64,000 nucleotides of DNA from Saxidomus purpurata (GCA_022818135.1 JAFMSR010000003.1:12392861-12456860), one strand, 5' to 3'; shown: positions 39,298 through 51,174, counted from the stretch's first letter. Numbers and translations are program-made. Notes: generated from the sequence alone by a model not told the origin.

Positions 39298-39843
39298 GTC
39301 AGAAAGGCCCAATTCCAGAAAGGACCAGTACCAAAAATGCCCAAAACCAGAAAGGCCCATACCAGAAAGGTCCACCCAAAAGGACCAGTTCTATGTTCTA
39401 TGTTAATTTATATAGATCTACCTTAGGGAAGTAAAGTTTAGAAAAACATATGTACCCTTCATCTCAAACATTTATTATATACATAAAATATATATCAATA
39501 GTGAAATTTATGATGATAACATGCACTTCTTATATACAAATTTCATTTATAGAAATAAAAACAGACTTATGAATGATTATAAAAGTAACAAAATGTTTAC
39601 ATATTGATAGACAAAAATTATTAAGTAATTATAAGTGCTAATTGGTTACTTTGATGTCAACCCGATTAGCGTAAAGGTATTTATCAAATTTATTTATTAA
39701 GTAATTACCAGGGCCAATTGGTTACTTTGATGCAGTCCCATTTGAGAAAACCCATATGATTAAAATGCAAGTCCAACAGTGGGCCTTCCTGGTACTGTTT
39801 ATGGGCCTTTCAGGTACCTTTGATAAATGGGTCTTTCTGGATC
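39298..39843. mobile_element. Element with repetitive inverted ends (CCAGAAAGGCCC)
   Basis: The left end has five CCAGAAAGG-type phrases in about 85 bp. The right end has their inverse (GGGCCTTCCTGGTACTG, GGGCCTTTCAGGTACC, GGGTCTTTCTGGATCC). The middle is AT-rich without an ORF. Confidence 0.6.
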
Positions 39844-40824
39844 CCTACCAAACAAATAGCTATACTGAGAAGGAAACATTTTTTAACGTTGAATTATGCT
39901 AACTTTTAGACCAATATTTACATCTTTTCGAATGACTGTATACTAATCGGATACAATGTGACATCCAGGATTTGAAATTTATTTGAAACGTTGGGGCGGG
40001 GGGGGGGGTCTTTGAAAAAAAGGGATTCATACCGTCACAGTGGTATTATTAGTGGTTTTATACCTAATACTATTTGCACGAGTTGTTAATATAGTGCGAC
40101 AACTCAGTCATGTGACCATAGTGCACACACAACATAACAACTAGCGATTGGTTTAATTGTAGCACCTGATGAAACATATCACGTTTTCTCATGCATGGCG
40201 GGATTTGAAATGTTCCAGCTAAATTGTCATGTACTGTAAACAGATAAGGTAAATCCATTTACATTTATTGTTTTTAGGCCGAAATTGGACCCCATTCCCC
40301 TCTCGAAATAATGTACTTTTTACCCTATTTTGAAAAAAAAATCCCCTCCATGAAAAGTTTTTTTCTTGGCAGGTTTTCAGGTGATTTTTTGCTTTGACTC
40401 GCATGTAAGACTAGTTAGTTGACTAGTTATACATGGTATAGATTAAGTACAGCTCAAGGACTCTTTGCTTAATGTTTATCTTTTTGGGCCCACCATCCTC
40501 CTTCGAGGCTTAAATCAAGTATGACCTGCAGGTCAAGGAGTTGAAGGACTCTTCCCAAAAAGAAGAAGCAAAACCCTTGGGCCTGGCATTACACAAATTC
40601 CCCTTTTTCTTCAAAACACCGCAAAATTCCACTAAGCTAGGGCCCTGGCAATTATTTACATTTGCTGTTTAGTTGCTTTTATTTAGGTCTATTATAGAGC
40701 CAGATTTGTTTATCATATATATTTGTGTATTATACACAAATTAGTGTATCTGGTTAAAGATAAAATTAATGGTGTATTCAAAACAAAATTTTACAAATTG
40801 GTGTATTCAGAAAATAATCAAAGG

Positions 40825-41340
40825 TCCATTACTAAGACCAAATCGAGTTTTCTTTTAAATCTGGAATCGTAACGGGCGTGTTCACAGAAGGAAAAGATGA
40901 CATACTGCATCGAATGTGGCCATATTGTGTTGAAAATTTGAGTTTAACAAAAGAATTAAACTATATTTTGTATTTTCAAAAACGAAAATAGGTTTTCCAG
41001 TTTTCAAACATCTTTGTAAATTTCCAGAAATCTTACAGAAAGAGGCTGTAAATAGGTTGTATATGAATAAGCATACCTTTTTAATTATAGTTGAAAGAAT
41101 TTCACTTCCAATGATGTGTAATGTATATTTCTGACTGTTTTCAACATGCATTAAAGCGAAAGTAGGACAAGAAGACCACCCATGTCAATCTAAGGAAATA
41201 CAAAAACATTCACTCGTTTTTCTGCAGCAGTATTTGAAACAGGGAAATACTCCACGGCTATTGTAAAGTTTAAGAAGCCAGTTTCAAACTGTATTTCCCT
41301 GTTACAATTCCAGAAAATTCGATTTGGTCTTAGTAATGGA
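40825..41340. mobile_element. Non-autonomous DNA transposon with long inverted ends
   Basis: Left TCCATTACTAAGACCAAATC and right GATTTGGTCTTAGTAATGGA are perfect inverse ends, and similarity continues about 20 bp inward. The interior ORFs are short with no transposase. Confidence 0.75.
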
Positions 41341-41792
41341 TGTTTAAGCTGATTCTTAAGTAAGGCAGAAAAGTGTACTTTATGGATTACGCACATTAAT
41401 GTAAACTTGATACTAGTTGTGATTCAACAACCACCTTTGTGAAGTACTTAGTAGTGTTTTGTTTTTGCTTTTAATATGTAAAAGTCACATTGTGAACATA
41501 AGCATGTTTTATAAAGATGTTGTTTCACCTCAGTTGAATCCCCCTTTGATGTTGCCAATAGAAGTATCCCGATTAGTGTTCTACACTGTTTTGTGTATGA
41601 CACTCAGATCTGTATATCATATATGCTACACAAATCAGGCGATATAATAGACCTGTTAATGTGCTTTATGCTTATTTTTGTAGGACACCATTTTTCACTT
41701 TATAGCTTTGCATAGTACATTCAGGGTCTGTATGTTATGTAAATTTTGTAATATACGGACCCTGGTACATTTAGGCCAAAATTCAAAATAGG

Positions 41793-42633
41793 TTTGTTTG
41801 CTGTCTCCCAACCAACCCGTTAAAAATGCTGCACTACGAATATTTTTATTGGACCATGCCGGTCAAATTTTTATCATGTTGACATGGAAATTTGAGGATA
41901 ATTCACATGAAGATGACAGGCCCGTAGCTACACTGAGGCACAGGGAGGCTGGCATCGTCTGAACCCACGGCTAATTCCTGCCGCTTCTCTCTGTCATATA
42001 CCGTGGGAAAATAGACTGGCGAAACTTCTTAAAGCATGACTATTTTTTATCCAATTTTATTCAATTGGGTAATGAATAGCTTGGGTTACCGAGGATGGGA
42101 GGCCGGTACCTCCCTGTTTTTCTGCCAAGATTATGAAAAAAGGATATATTTTGAGGCACCATTTTTCAGCATAGCCGAGCTGAGGCACTATTATTTTATA
42201 TAATTTATTCAAACTATCTTATATAGCGTTTTAGGATGACAAAAATCGCAAATACTTTGGCTTTTTCGAAATTCTTATATTTCAGCAGATCTATGTTTAC
42301 AACTAAAATGTATGCGAATCTTTTTAATGTCATTTATTGTCAAAACAACATGTTTGAAATGCAGGAAAATGCACGAAATGGACTGCTGAAAAAGAATAAT
42401 TTCTAAGCCCCCCTAGAATGTGCCTCCCTATTTTTTAACCTCTGGTTACGGACCTTGATGATAGTTTAAAATTGTATGTTTCATTTTTATTCATCATAAT
42501 AAAGATTTGTATTATTTTTACTTCAGAAGTATTCTGTAAGAAATTTTCACATAAAGTACTGTTTTTTTTTAAATAAAAAAAATTTGCCTACCTACCCTAC
42601 TTCAAAAAGTAGGGTCAGGAGACAGCAAACAAA
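41793..42633. mobile_element. Element with 16-bp inverted ends, containing a nested element
   Basis: TTTGTTTGCTGTCTCC at the left and GGAGACAGCAAACAAA at the right are perfect inverses 841 bp apart. A second inverted pair lies inside (see next entry). Confidence 0.6.
41920..42457. mobile_element. Nested element with AGGCCCGTAGC-type ends
   Basis: Left AGGCCCGTAGCTACACTGAG plus GCACAGGGAGGC. Right GTGCCTCCCTATTTT plus GGTTACGGACCT. The ends are inverse with mismatches. It has no coding capacity. Confidence 0.55.
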
Positions 42634-42641
42634 GACTTTTA

Positions 42642-43118
42642 AGCTCACCTGGCTACTCCAGGGTGAGCTTTTCTGGTTGATGATTGTCCATCTTCTGTTG
42701 TAGACCTGTCGTCTGTCGTCCATCAACATTTTGATTAAAATGACATCTCTTCTGAAACCACTAGTCCAATGTTGATAAAACTATGCAGGAATGTTCCTTG
42801 CATGATGCTCTACCAAAAGTGTTCAGAGTTCCATTCCATGCAGAACTCTGGTTGCTATGGCAACAAATAGGAAAAACTTTAAAAATCTTCCTCTCTGAAA
42901 CCACAAGGCCTAGAGATTAAATATTTGGTATGTAGGATTGTCTAGTGGTCCTCTACCAAGATTGTTCAAATTATGACCTTGGGTCAAAATTGACCTCGTG
43001 CGGGTGGTAGACGTATATAGGAAAACCTATTTGGTATATAGCATTATCTAGTGATCTTCCACCAGGCAAGAGGTCTTGTACCAAGGTGAGCGATATAGGG
43101 CCATCTTAGCCCTCTTGT
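42642..43118. mobile_element. Family E element, short copy
   Basis: The hairpin AGCTCACCTGGCTACTCCAG with GGTGAGCT opens it. Core phrases are ACCACAAGGCCTAGAG and CTAGTGGTCCTC. It closes with CCAAGGTGAGCGATATAGGG, CCATCTTAGCCCTCTTGT. Confidence 0.75.
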
Positions 43119-43485
43119 AATTTCTGAAGACCTAGAATGTGTTCCTTGCAACATAACGCTCTGTTAGAAGTCAACATCACCCAATGATGATCAGCCACAT
43201 TTTGCGCCAGAATTCTAGTATTTTACTTTCACTTTGCTTGTACTTGTATTAAATAAACAAGCCTCTTGATGAAATCAAAGTGCTGAAAACACTGAAAATG
43301 TTCAGCCAGAAACATGGATTATTGTAAGGATTCAGACTTTAATGTAGCAGAAGAATGCTTAATACAAGTTTCGCATTTTCCTATACATAATTATTATGTC
43401 TGAATTGTTTTAATACAAGATTTGAAGTGGAACATGACTTGATGTTATAGCAATGTTATTATCTTAGCAATGTTACAGTTATTGT

Positions 43486-43692
43486 GATTCCTCCTTGATC
43501 AAGTGGTTAGAGTAGTTCAAGAGTGAGTGACTTGATATCACTGTAACCTCTCTTTGATTGAGAGTCTTGGGTCCGAGCCCGCTACCAGCTACGACTCTTT
43601 ATGTCAAATAGTTAGTAGTTTCTTAAGAAGGAATATAAGGGTTAAACTACTGGTCCTTTCCAAGAATGATGGTTAGGTAAACTAGTTTTACA
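43486..43692 (+). mobile_element. tRNA-derived SINE-like element, second type
   Basis: ATCAAGTGGTTAGAGTAG (A-box-like), GGGTCCGAGCCC (B-box-like), and a tail with GATGGTTAGGTAAACTA shared with 46540-46702. Confidence 0.55.
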
Positions 43693-43867
43693 TATTATAT
43701 TCTTCTAGTCTGACACTACCAGGTCCACCCCTTGAAAGGTCAATGTCACAGACTTTGAGATGCCACTTCAGAGGCATTGTCTCTTCTATTTTCCATTAAA
43801 ATTAAGAAATTAAACCATGCTTCTTGTAACACCTTCATAGTTTTATAAAGACTAAACATTTTGTGTT

Positions 43868-45093
43868 TATACCCCCACAAAACGAAGTTTGGGGGGGGGG
43901 TATGTAGGAGTGAGCTTGTCGGTTGGTCGGTTGGTCCGTTGGTTTTAATGTTTCCGGATGATAACTCATGAAAGACATGACCGATTTAAATAATATTTGG
44001 TACACATGTGCAACATAAAAAAATACAGGTCAAGTTCGACTTTGGGGTCAGTAGGTCAAAGGTCAAGGTCACAGTGACCCTGAACAGTAAAACAGTTTCC
44101 GGATGATAACTCATGAACGACTGGACCAATTTAAATAATTTTTGGTACACAGCTGTAACATCATGAAATACAGGTCAGGTTTGACTTTGGGGTCAGTAGG
44201 CAAAAGGTCAAGGTCACAGTGACCTTGAACAGTAAAACGGTTTCCGGATGATAACTCATGAATGACTTGACCGATTTAAATAATTTTTGGTACACAGGTG
44301 TATCATCAGAAAATACAGGTCAAGTTCGACTTTGGGGTCAGTAGGTCAAAGGTCAAGGTCACAGTGACCCTGAACAGTAAAACGGTTTCCGGATGATAAC
44401 TCATGAAAGACTTGACCGATTTAAATAATTTTTGGTACACAGGTGTTACATCATGAAATACAGGTCAAGTTTGACTTTGGGGTCAGTAGGTCAAAGGTCA
44501 AGGTCACAGTGACCCTGAACAGTAAAACGGTTTCCGGATGATAACTGCTGAACGACTTGATTTATATTATTTTTGGTACACAGCTGTAACATCATGAAAT
44601 ACAGGTCAAGTTTGACTTTGGGGTCAGTAGGCCAAAGGTCAAGGTCACAGTGATCCTGAACAGTAAAACTGTTTCCGGATGATAACTCATGAAAGGCTTG
44701 AATTATTGAAATAATTTTTGGTACACAGGTGTAACATCATGAAATACAGGTCAGGTTTGACTTTGAGGTCTGTAGGTCAAGGTCACATGACTCGGAACAG
44801 TTAAACGGTTTCCGGATGATAACTTAAGAACACTTGGGGCTAGGATCATGAAATTTGATAGGGAGGTTAGTGATATTAACATGTTTGAAATAAACCTATT
44901 AAATTTAATAATAATCCATACTTTCCAACCTTACATATTTTGTGTGCTATTAAAACAATACATTTACACAACTTATTGTATAATAACTGAAATGTATGTC
45001 CTTGTGGCCATTCCTTTCTTATGGTTGCCATACTTCTGTGACAAAGCTGTATTGTGGGGGTATAATTCGTCACTCTTGTGACAGTTCTAGTTT
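43868..45093. mobile_element. Family D element, copy 2, core with GGTCAnnnTGACC array
   Basis: It shares the 5' end and the last 150 bp with copy 1 at 17509, including the inverse pair TATACCCCCACAA / TTGTGGGGGTATA (45052-45064). The core is different: 145-bp units starting GTTTCCGGATGATAACTCA. GGTCACAGTGACC occurs at 44067, 44212, 44357 and 44502, with two decayed units after. Confidence 0.85.
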
Positions 45094-45464
45094 GTGTTAA
45101 CAATGATAGATGCATTAAAGTAATGGCCATGTGACTGAGACATGTAAAAACTGCTTCGCTGTGGTACATTTTGTACATGCTCCAGGAATATCCTTGGGCC
45201 TTCCTTTTTCTTTAGTTTACACTTTGAATCTGTCATGGAAACATAGCACTGTGGAAGTAATTTCTTTTAACACCTGAAAAACTATTAAGCTGGTCATATA
45301 TATATATATATGAATTCATTTGTATTACTTTATCCTACATGAGCAGCACTGTGAGTACTATATCTCATCCCCTTTTGTTGAAATGTGACAGTGCTAAGCT
45401 CAGACCTCTGGGCTGAAAAATAATACTTTTTGTGTTGTATTGAAACAGTGGAGCCCTTTTTTTT

Positions 45465-46494
45465 AGCTCACCTTGGCACTTTTTTACCTTTGCACAAAGT
45501 GCTAAAGGTGAGTTATATCTTGTCATCACCTGGTGTATGCAATAGAGACTGCATTTTTCACTAGATTTTCATTAAACTTGGTCAGTATGACAATGTTGAT
45601 AAAGTCTAGGATTAGGTTGAATATGGGTCATCTGGGGTCAAAAACTAGGTCACATGGCCATACAGAAAAACCTTGTGTATGCAATAGGGGCTGCATTTTT
45701 CATTTGATTTTCATGGAACTTGGTCAGCATGATTGCAGTGATGAAATCTAGGTTAGGATAGAGTATGTGTCATCTGGGGTCAAAATATAGGTCACAGGGT
45801 CAAATCATAGAAAAACTTTGTCTATGCAACAGAAGTTGCATTTTTCATTAGCTCTTCATTAAACTTAGTCAGTATGATTGCCTTGATAATCTAGGTGGAG
45901 TTTGAATATGTGTCATCTGGGGTGAATACTAGGTCACAGAGTCAAATCATAGAAAAACCTTGTGGATGCAATAGAGGTTGCATTTTTCATTGGATCTAAT
46001 GAAACTGAGTCAGAATGACTGCCTTGATGAAATCTACAATGTAGGTCGAGTTTGTATATGAATTATCTGAGGTCAAAAAGAAGGTCACAGGGCCAAATCA
46101 TGTATGCAATAAAGATTGCAATTTTCATTGGATCTTCATGAAACTTGGTCAGAATGACCTTGATGCAATCTATATAAAGTTTGAATATGGATCATCTGAA
46201 GTAAAAAAAACTAGGTCAGGGGGTCAACTCATAGAAAAACCTTGCATTTTTTTATTAGAGCTTCATGGTCAGTATGATTGTCTTGATGAAATTTAGGTAG
46301 AGTTCACATCTGAGGTAAATGAATGGGTCATGTGAATTGGTCATCAGGTTTGTCTTGTCAAGGTGAAACGGAATGTTTGTGTTTTATATAATATATAGTT
46401 TAGGGTTGAAGTTTGGTCACATTATTGTCATAAATACATCTCGGGTGAGTGATGTAGGGCCGAGTGATGTAGGGCCATCTTGGCCCACTTGTTT
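45465..46494. mobile_element. Family G tandem-core element
   Basis: The 5' hairpin is AGCTCACCTTGGCAC ... GTGCTAAAGGTGAGTT. The core has units of about 115-125 bp with GTGTATGCAATAGAG, TTTTCATTGGATCTTCATGA and CTAGGTCACAGGGTCAAATC. The 3' end is GGTGAGTGATGTAGGGC, then GGGCCATCTTGGCCCACTTG. Confidence 0.75.
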
Positions 46495-46539
46495 TGTATG
46501 AGCCCAGTTGTGCATATCCCAATATGCCTCTGCCAGTCG

Positions 46540-46702
46540 GTTTCCATGGTCGAGTGGCTAGTCACTGCCTTTCAATCACTGTAACCTCTCATTGATTAAG
46601 GTTTTTTAAGTTTCAGACCTGCAACTGACCAAGAAAATTGGCAGTGTTCTTGAACTGGTTCTTTCAAGGCCTGATGGTTAGGTAAACTACCAACCTGTAA
46701 AA
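46540..46702 (+). mobile_element. tRNA-derived SINE-like element, second type, copy 2
   Basis: CATGGTCGAGTGGCTAGTCA (A-box-like), TTTCAGACCTG (decayed B box) and the GATGGTTAGGTAAACTA tail found also at 43486-43692. Confidence 0.5.
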
Positions 46703-46841
46703 TTGACTGAAATAGAGTTGGAATAGGAGTAAAACCCATACGAACAACAATATGCCCTTGCAACCAGTACCAATATAGACCATGAAGTCAGATCAGAATC
46801 CATACTGTAAACTTTCTTTACAGACAACCAACTTGTTAGTA

Positions 46842-47023
46842 CAGTGAAACCTCTCTGTAACAAACACTATTGGGAACACAGAAATGTGTTTGTTGCAGAG
46901 AGGTGTTGTTCTGGAGAGATCGATTTTTTTTGTATAAATTGATGCAACAGGATAGAAAATGATTGTCTGTCTTTTTAGGAAGGTTGTTGCTCTAGGGAGG
47001 TGTCATTTAGGGAGGTTGGACTG
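46842..47023. mobile_element. Mariner-type MITE with TA duplication
   Basis: CAGTGAAACCTCTCTGTAAC at the left and GGGAGGTTGGACTG at the right, flanked by TA. The last 20 bp or so are repeated at 47527, at the start of the duplicated unit. Confidence 0.6.
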
Positions 47024-47274
47024 TATAGATAAGCACATTGTGTTCATCCTTTACACTGACTAAAAGCTTGGGTTTTGCACAGTGGGGGCTAGTTATGATG
47101 TAATATATGAACAAAATACCAGTCTCATTTGATCTGTCAGAAATGTGTGTTTGCCTGTTCTGCAGTAAAAAAATTTCCATCTCATTATGTTCATCATTTT
47201 AAAACACAGTAAGGACAAGAATGCAGCAAGTCTTTAATCATGTGGTTTGTCTTAACAGTAGAATTTTGTTTCAG

Positions 47275-47490
47275 AAAAATATTCGGCTCTGGCGAAACAC
47301 CAGCAGTTGAAGAAAAGCTTCTTAGCTATGAAGATACCGACAGAGAAAAGGAAATTATTTCTGTCATAACCGTACCTCTGTGATAACCAATCAAAAGAAG
47401 CCATATGAAGAAGTGGACAGATGGCTGAAGAAGTGTCCGAGGCATGCTCTGTGCAGGCATAAACATGGTTGTGTGTAATGTGTGCTACAG
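47275..47490 (+). ncRNA. Exon-like segment, copy 1, of an unknown transcript
   Basis: 216 nt between a good acceptor and a strong donor (CAG|GTGAGAG). One frame reads KIFGSGETPAVEEKLLSYED and TDREKEIISVI, then hits a stop after an 8-nt deletion relative to copy 2. All three frames contain stops, so it is either a non-coding exon, an exon ending a short protein, or a broken copy. Confidence 0.35.
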
Positions 47491-47810
47491 GTGAGAGTCC
47501 TTGTTAAGTCCACTGTTGATTCATTTGGGGAGGTTGGACTGTATATATAAGCACATTGTGTTCATCCTTTACACTGACTAAAAGCTTGGGTTTTGCACAG
47601 TGGGGGCTAGTTATGATGTAATATATGAACAAAATACCAGTCTCATTTGATCTGTCAGAAATGTGTGTTTGCCTGTTTAGCAGTAAAAAATTTCCTATCC
47701 CATTATATACATCATTTGAATACACAATAAGGACAGCTAACAGCAAGTCATTAATCATGTGGGTAGTCAGACTCAGATCTGGTTGTCTTAACAGTAGAAT
47801 TTTGTTTCAG

Positions 47811-48043
47811 AAAAATATTCGGTTCTGACGAAACACCAGCATTTGAAGAAAATCTTCCTAGCAATGAAGAAGATGATGATACCGACAGAGAAAAAGAAAT
47901 TATTTCTGTCATTTATAACCAACCGTACCTCTGTGATATCCAATCAAAAGAAGCCTTATGAACCAGTGGTCAGATCGCTGAAGAAGTGTCCGAGGCATGC
48001 TCTGTGCAGGCATAAACATGGTTGTGTATAATGTGTGCTACAG
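47811..48043 (+). ncRNA. Exon-like segment, copy 2, of an unknown transcript
   Basis: 233 nt, same borders as copy 1. One frame reads KIFGSDETPAFEENLPSNEE, DDDTDREKEIISVIYNQPYL, CDIQSKEAL and stop. A second frame gives a Lys-rich peptide ending CPRHALCRHKHGCV. Neither frame reaches the donor. The 9-bp difference from copy 1 is in frame; the 8-bp one is not. No family recognised. Confidence 0.38.
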
Positions 48044-48299
48044 GTGAGAGTCCTAGTTAAGTCCACTGTTGATTTTTTTATGAATTGCCTCTTGAAACAA
48101 TAAAACATGTTTGTTGTATTTGAATAACAAAAAAATGACAGGTAGGAGCATGATACATTAGATTGAACAAAATAGTAAGCATACACAAAATAGGGAGTTT
48201 GATTCTGTAATTGTACTGGTGAATGAACAAAGTTGTTTTCTTTGGCTTTATCACTCACAAGATCTGTAGTACGGATTCGGGATTGCCAGACAGATCTTC

Positions 48300-48530
48300 A
48301 AACTTCAATCCAAGGCAAGTTACCCTTGTCCCTCTAAATTTATAAAATGGACTTTTCCAGTTTTGACTGAAACATTGACTGTTCAAGGGGTTGCCCAGCT
48401 TGGAAGTTTATTGACTAGAGTAGCAAACAGTGCAGATTATGATCAGACAGGACAAAGATGGAGCTGCTCATGATCTGCACTGGTTGCAAAGGCAGAATCA
48501 TTTGCTGTCAGCAGGGTCAGAATAAAAGAC
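48300..48530. mobile_element. MITE (CAGCAGGG family), copy 4
   Basis: TACCCTTGTCCCTCTAAATT at the left, AGTGCAGATTATGATCAGAC and CATGATCTGCACTGGTTGCA inside, and TGCTGTCAGCAGGGTCAGAA at the right. Confidence 0.6.
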
Positions 48531-48605
48531 TGGCATTGATTCAAATTGACTGGTAAAATAAATCATATTTTAAAAAAATCCCGTCCTTAGATTTATGTTT
48601 CATTT

Positions 48606-50073
48606 TATGCCATTTTAAGGGTGGCATATTGAATCGCACCGTCCGTCCATCCGTCTGTGTGTCCGCCCTTACATTTTTAGCTCACCTGGCACAAAGTGCC
48701 AGAGTGAGCTATTAGGATCGCATTCCATCCGGCGTACGTCCGTCCTTCCACCATTTCCTTCAAACGACATCTCCTCTGAAACCATAAGGCCAATGTTGAT
48801 GAGACTTTGCAGGGATGTTCCTTGCATGAAGCTCTATCAAAGTCGTTCAAAGAATTCCATTCCATGCAGAACTCTGGTTGCTATGGCAACAAATAGGAAA
48901 AAACTTTAAAAATCTTCTTCTCTGAAACCACAAGGCCTAGAGCTTAGATACTTGGCGTGTAGCATTGTCTAGTGGACCTCTTCCAAGATTATTCAAATTA
49001 TGACCCCGGGTTAAAATTGACCCCGCGCGGTGGGCACTTAGTTTTTGCATAGGCATATATAGGAAAAACTTTAAAAATCTTCTTCTCTGAAACCACAAGG
49101 CTTAGAGCTAAGATATTTGGCATGTAGCATTGTCTAGTGGACCTCTACCAAGATTGTTCAAATTATGACCCCCGGGTCAAAATTGACCCCGCACGGGGGT
49201 CACTTAGTTTTGCATAGGAATATATAGGAAAAACTTTAAAAATCTTCTTCTCTGAAACCAAAAGGCCTAGAGCTAGGATATTTAGCATGTAGCATTGGCT
49301 AGTGGACCTCTACAAAGATTGTTCAAATTATGAGCCCCAGATCAAAATTGACCCCGCACAGGGGGTCACTTAGTTTTACATAGGCTTATGTAGGAAAAAC
49401 TTTAAAAATCTTCTTCTCTGAAACCACAAGGCCTAGAGCTTAGATATTTGGCATGTAGCATTGGCTAGTGAACCTCTTCGAAGATTGTTCAAATTATGAC
49501 CCTCAGATCAAAATTGACCCCGCACTGGGGGTCACTTAGTTTTACATAGGCTTATATAGTAAAATCTTTAAAAATCTTCTTCTTTGAAACCACAAGGCCT
49601 AGAGCTTAGATATTTGGCATGTAGCATTGGCTAGTGGACCTCTACCAAGATTGTTCAAATTATGACCCCTGGGTCAAAATTGACCCCGCACCGGGGGTCA
49701 CTTAGTTTTACATAGGCTTATATAGGGAAAACCTTTAAAAATCTTTTTCTCTGAAACCACAAGGCCTAGAGCTGAGATATTTGGCATGTAGCATTGCCTA
49801 GTAGACCTCTTCAAAGTTTGTTCAAATTATGTCCCTGGGGTCAAAATTGACCTTGCCTGGGAGGGGGGGGGATCATTTGTTTTACAAAGGCGTATATAGG
49901 AAAACTTATTTGGTATATAACATTATCTAGTGATCTTCCACCAGGCAAGTGGACTTGTACCAAGGTGAGCGATATAGGGCCATCTTGGCCCTCTTGTTCT
50001 GTGTCAGTGATGTAACTTTGTCATGCATTGAAACATTTTGAAATCACTTGGCACAAATGTTCAGCAAATCAAG
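48606..50073. mobile_element. Family A element, copy 3, split by a family E insertion
   Basis: The left part 48606-48675 (ATGCCATTTTAAGGGTGGCA, CGCACCGTCCGTCC, CCCTTACATT) and right part 49999-50073 (GTGATGTAACTTTGTCATGC, AGCAAATCAAGACGA) rejoin to match the family A sequence with the E element removed. Confidence 0.7.
48679..49998. mobile_element. Family E tandem-core element, full copy
   Basis: The 5' hairpin is AGCTCACCTGGCACAAAGTG then CCAGAGTGAGCT. Six core units of about 165-180 bp follow, with CTTCTTCTCTGAAACCACAA, GGCCTAGAGCT and TTCAAATTATGACCCC. The 3' end has CCAAGGTGAGCGATAT, hairpin GGGCCATCTTGGCCC, then TCTTGTT. It is nested in family A. Confidence 0.82.
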
Positions 50074-50200
50074 ACGATAATAATAATAATAATAACATCT
50101 TGATTTAACCAAGGATGCACATTTTGATACATATAAACAATACACATACCTAATATTTCAATGTGGCCTTCTACAACAATGGGGTCACAATTTGTTAGGA
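50074..50200 (-). mobile_element. LINE-like 3' tail with (ATT)n, diverged copy
   Basis: An (AAT)n run, then CATCTTGATTTAACCAAGGA and CAATGTGGCCTTCTACAAC, parallel to 5417-5560 with divergence. Confidence 0.4.
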
Positions 50201-50520
50201 CACAAAATGATGTGTTGTACTTTCAGTGTATTATACAATGTACCCCTACATCTACCCGATTATATTCTCAAAACATAGATTACATTAGGTGTTCAATGAA
50301 CGTAAAATGATAAATAAATATAAGTTCAATGAAGAACCTATCGCGAAAAATGCCTCATTTTACCACAATCAGTATAAAGGCCTTCTGTAATAAATTGCAT
50401 CCTCCCAATAATTGTTCAACAACAACTCTACATAGATTATTGAATGGTTAACGATACTGCAGCAACATTTGAACTCCTATTTTATTGATAATGACTGGAA
50501 TTCAAAGCTGAAACTTTAGG

Positions 50521-51161
50521 TTAAAGGTGGTCAGTTACTTTTAAGCAACATTTTATGACAATTTTTACTTTTTGTATATTCTTTTAGAGATTTATGTAAT
50601 GAAAAAAAAACACTCATTACAAAGAGTTAGATCCCTATCAGAAATTTACATTTTATTAACTTATTACTCCCCTTTAATATGAAAATATTTTAAAACGTTG
50701 AGTATTTCTTTTTTATTTCAATACAATTTCTACTTTTAGATTTGAATTGGATAGATATACAAATATTTTAACATTCTGAACCAAAATGCAAGTTTTAAAC
50801 CTATGTGTAGCTTCTGAATTCATTTATTTGCAATCTATCTTGGGTGCGCACCCAAGATAGATAAAGGGAGGTAATAATATCTTTTCAAACTTGAATTTCT
50901 AATGAATTCCATCTAAATATATAATATTAATGCAAATTTTCACAAATTCAATACAATAGGTTTAATATTTATATCTTTCCTTAGGCAAAGTATGTGTATC
51001 AAATTTTAACTTATGATAAAATGACTGACTATCTTAGTTAGGGAAATCAAATTTTAAAAATACCTCCAGTGAAAATCTGACTTAAGTGCTAAGAGAACAT
51101 AAATGATCAAATGTTTCAAACAAATATGCTACATGGCCAAATTCTAATTATATACCTTTAA
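50521..51161. mobile_element. MITE-like element with central palindrome, copy 2 (inverted)
   Basis: Reverse complement of 503-1190 with scattered indels. The 30-bp perfect palindrome at 50833-50862 has the half ATCTATCTTGGGTGC. The ends are TTAAAGGT and ACCTTTAA. Confidence 0.72.
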
Positions 51162-51174
51162 GTAATAATGCTTC

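Larger units (their letters stand above)
47003..48078 (+). repeat. Tandem segmental duplication of a 0.52-0.55-kb unit containing an exon-like module
   Basis: 47003-about 47522 and about 47523-48078 align end to end (for example AAGCACATTGTGTTCATCCT in both). Each copy holds a segment bounded by TTTTGTTTCAG and GCTACAG|GTGAGAG. Differences include a 9-bp and an 8-bp indel within that segment. Confidence 0.85.
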
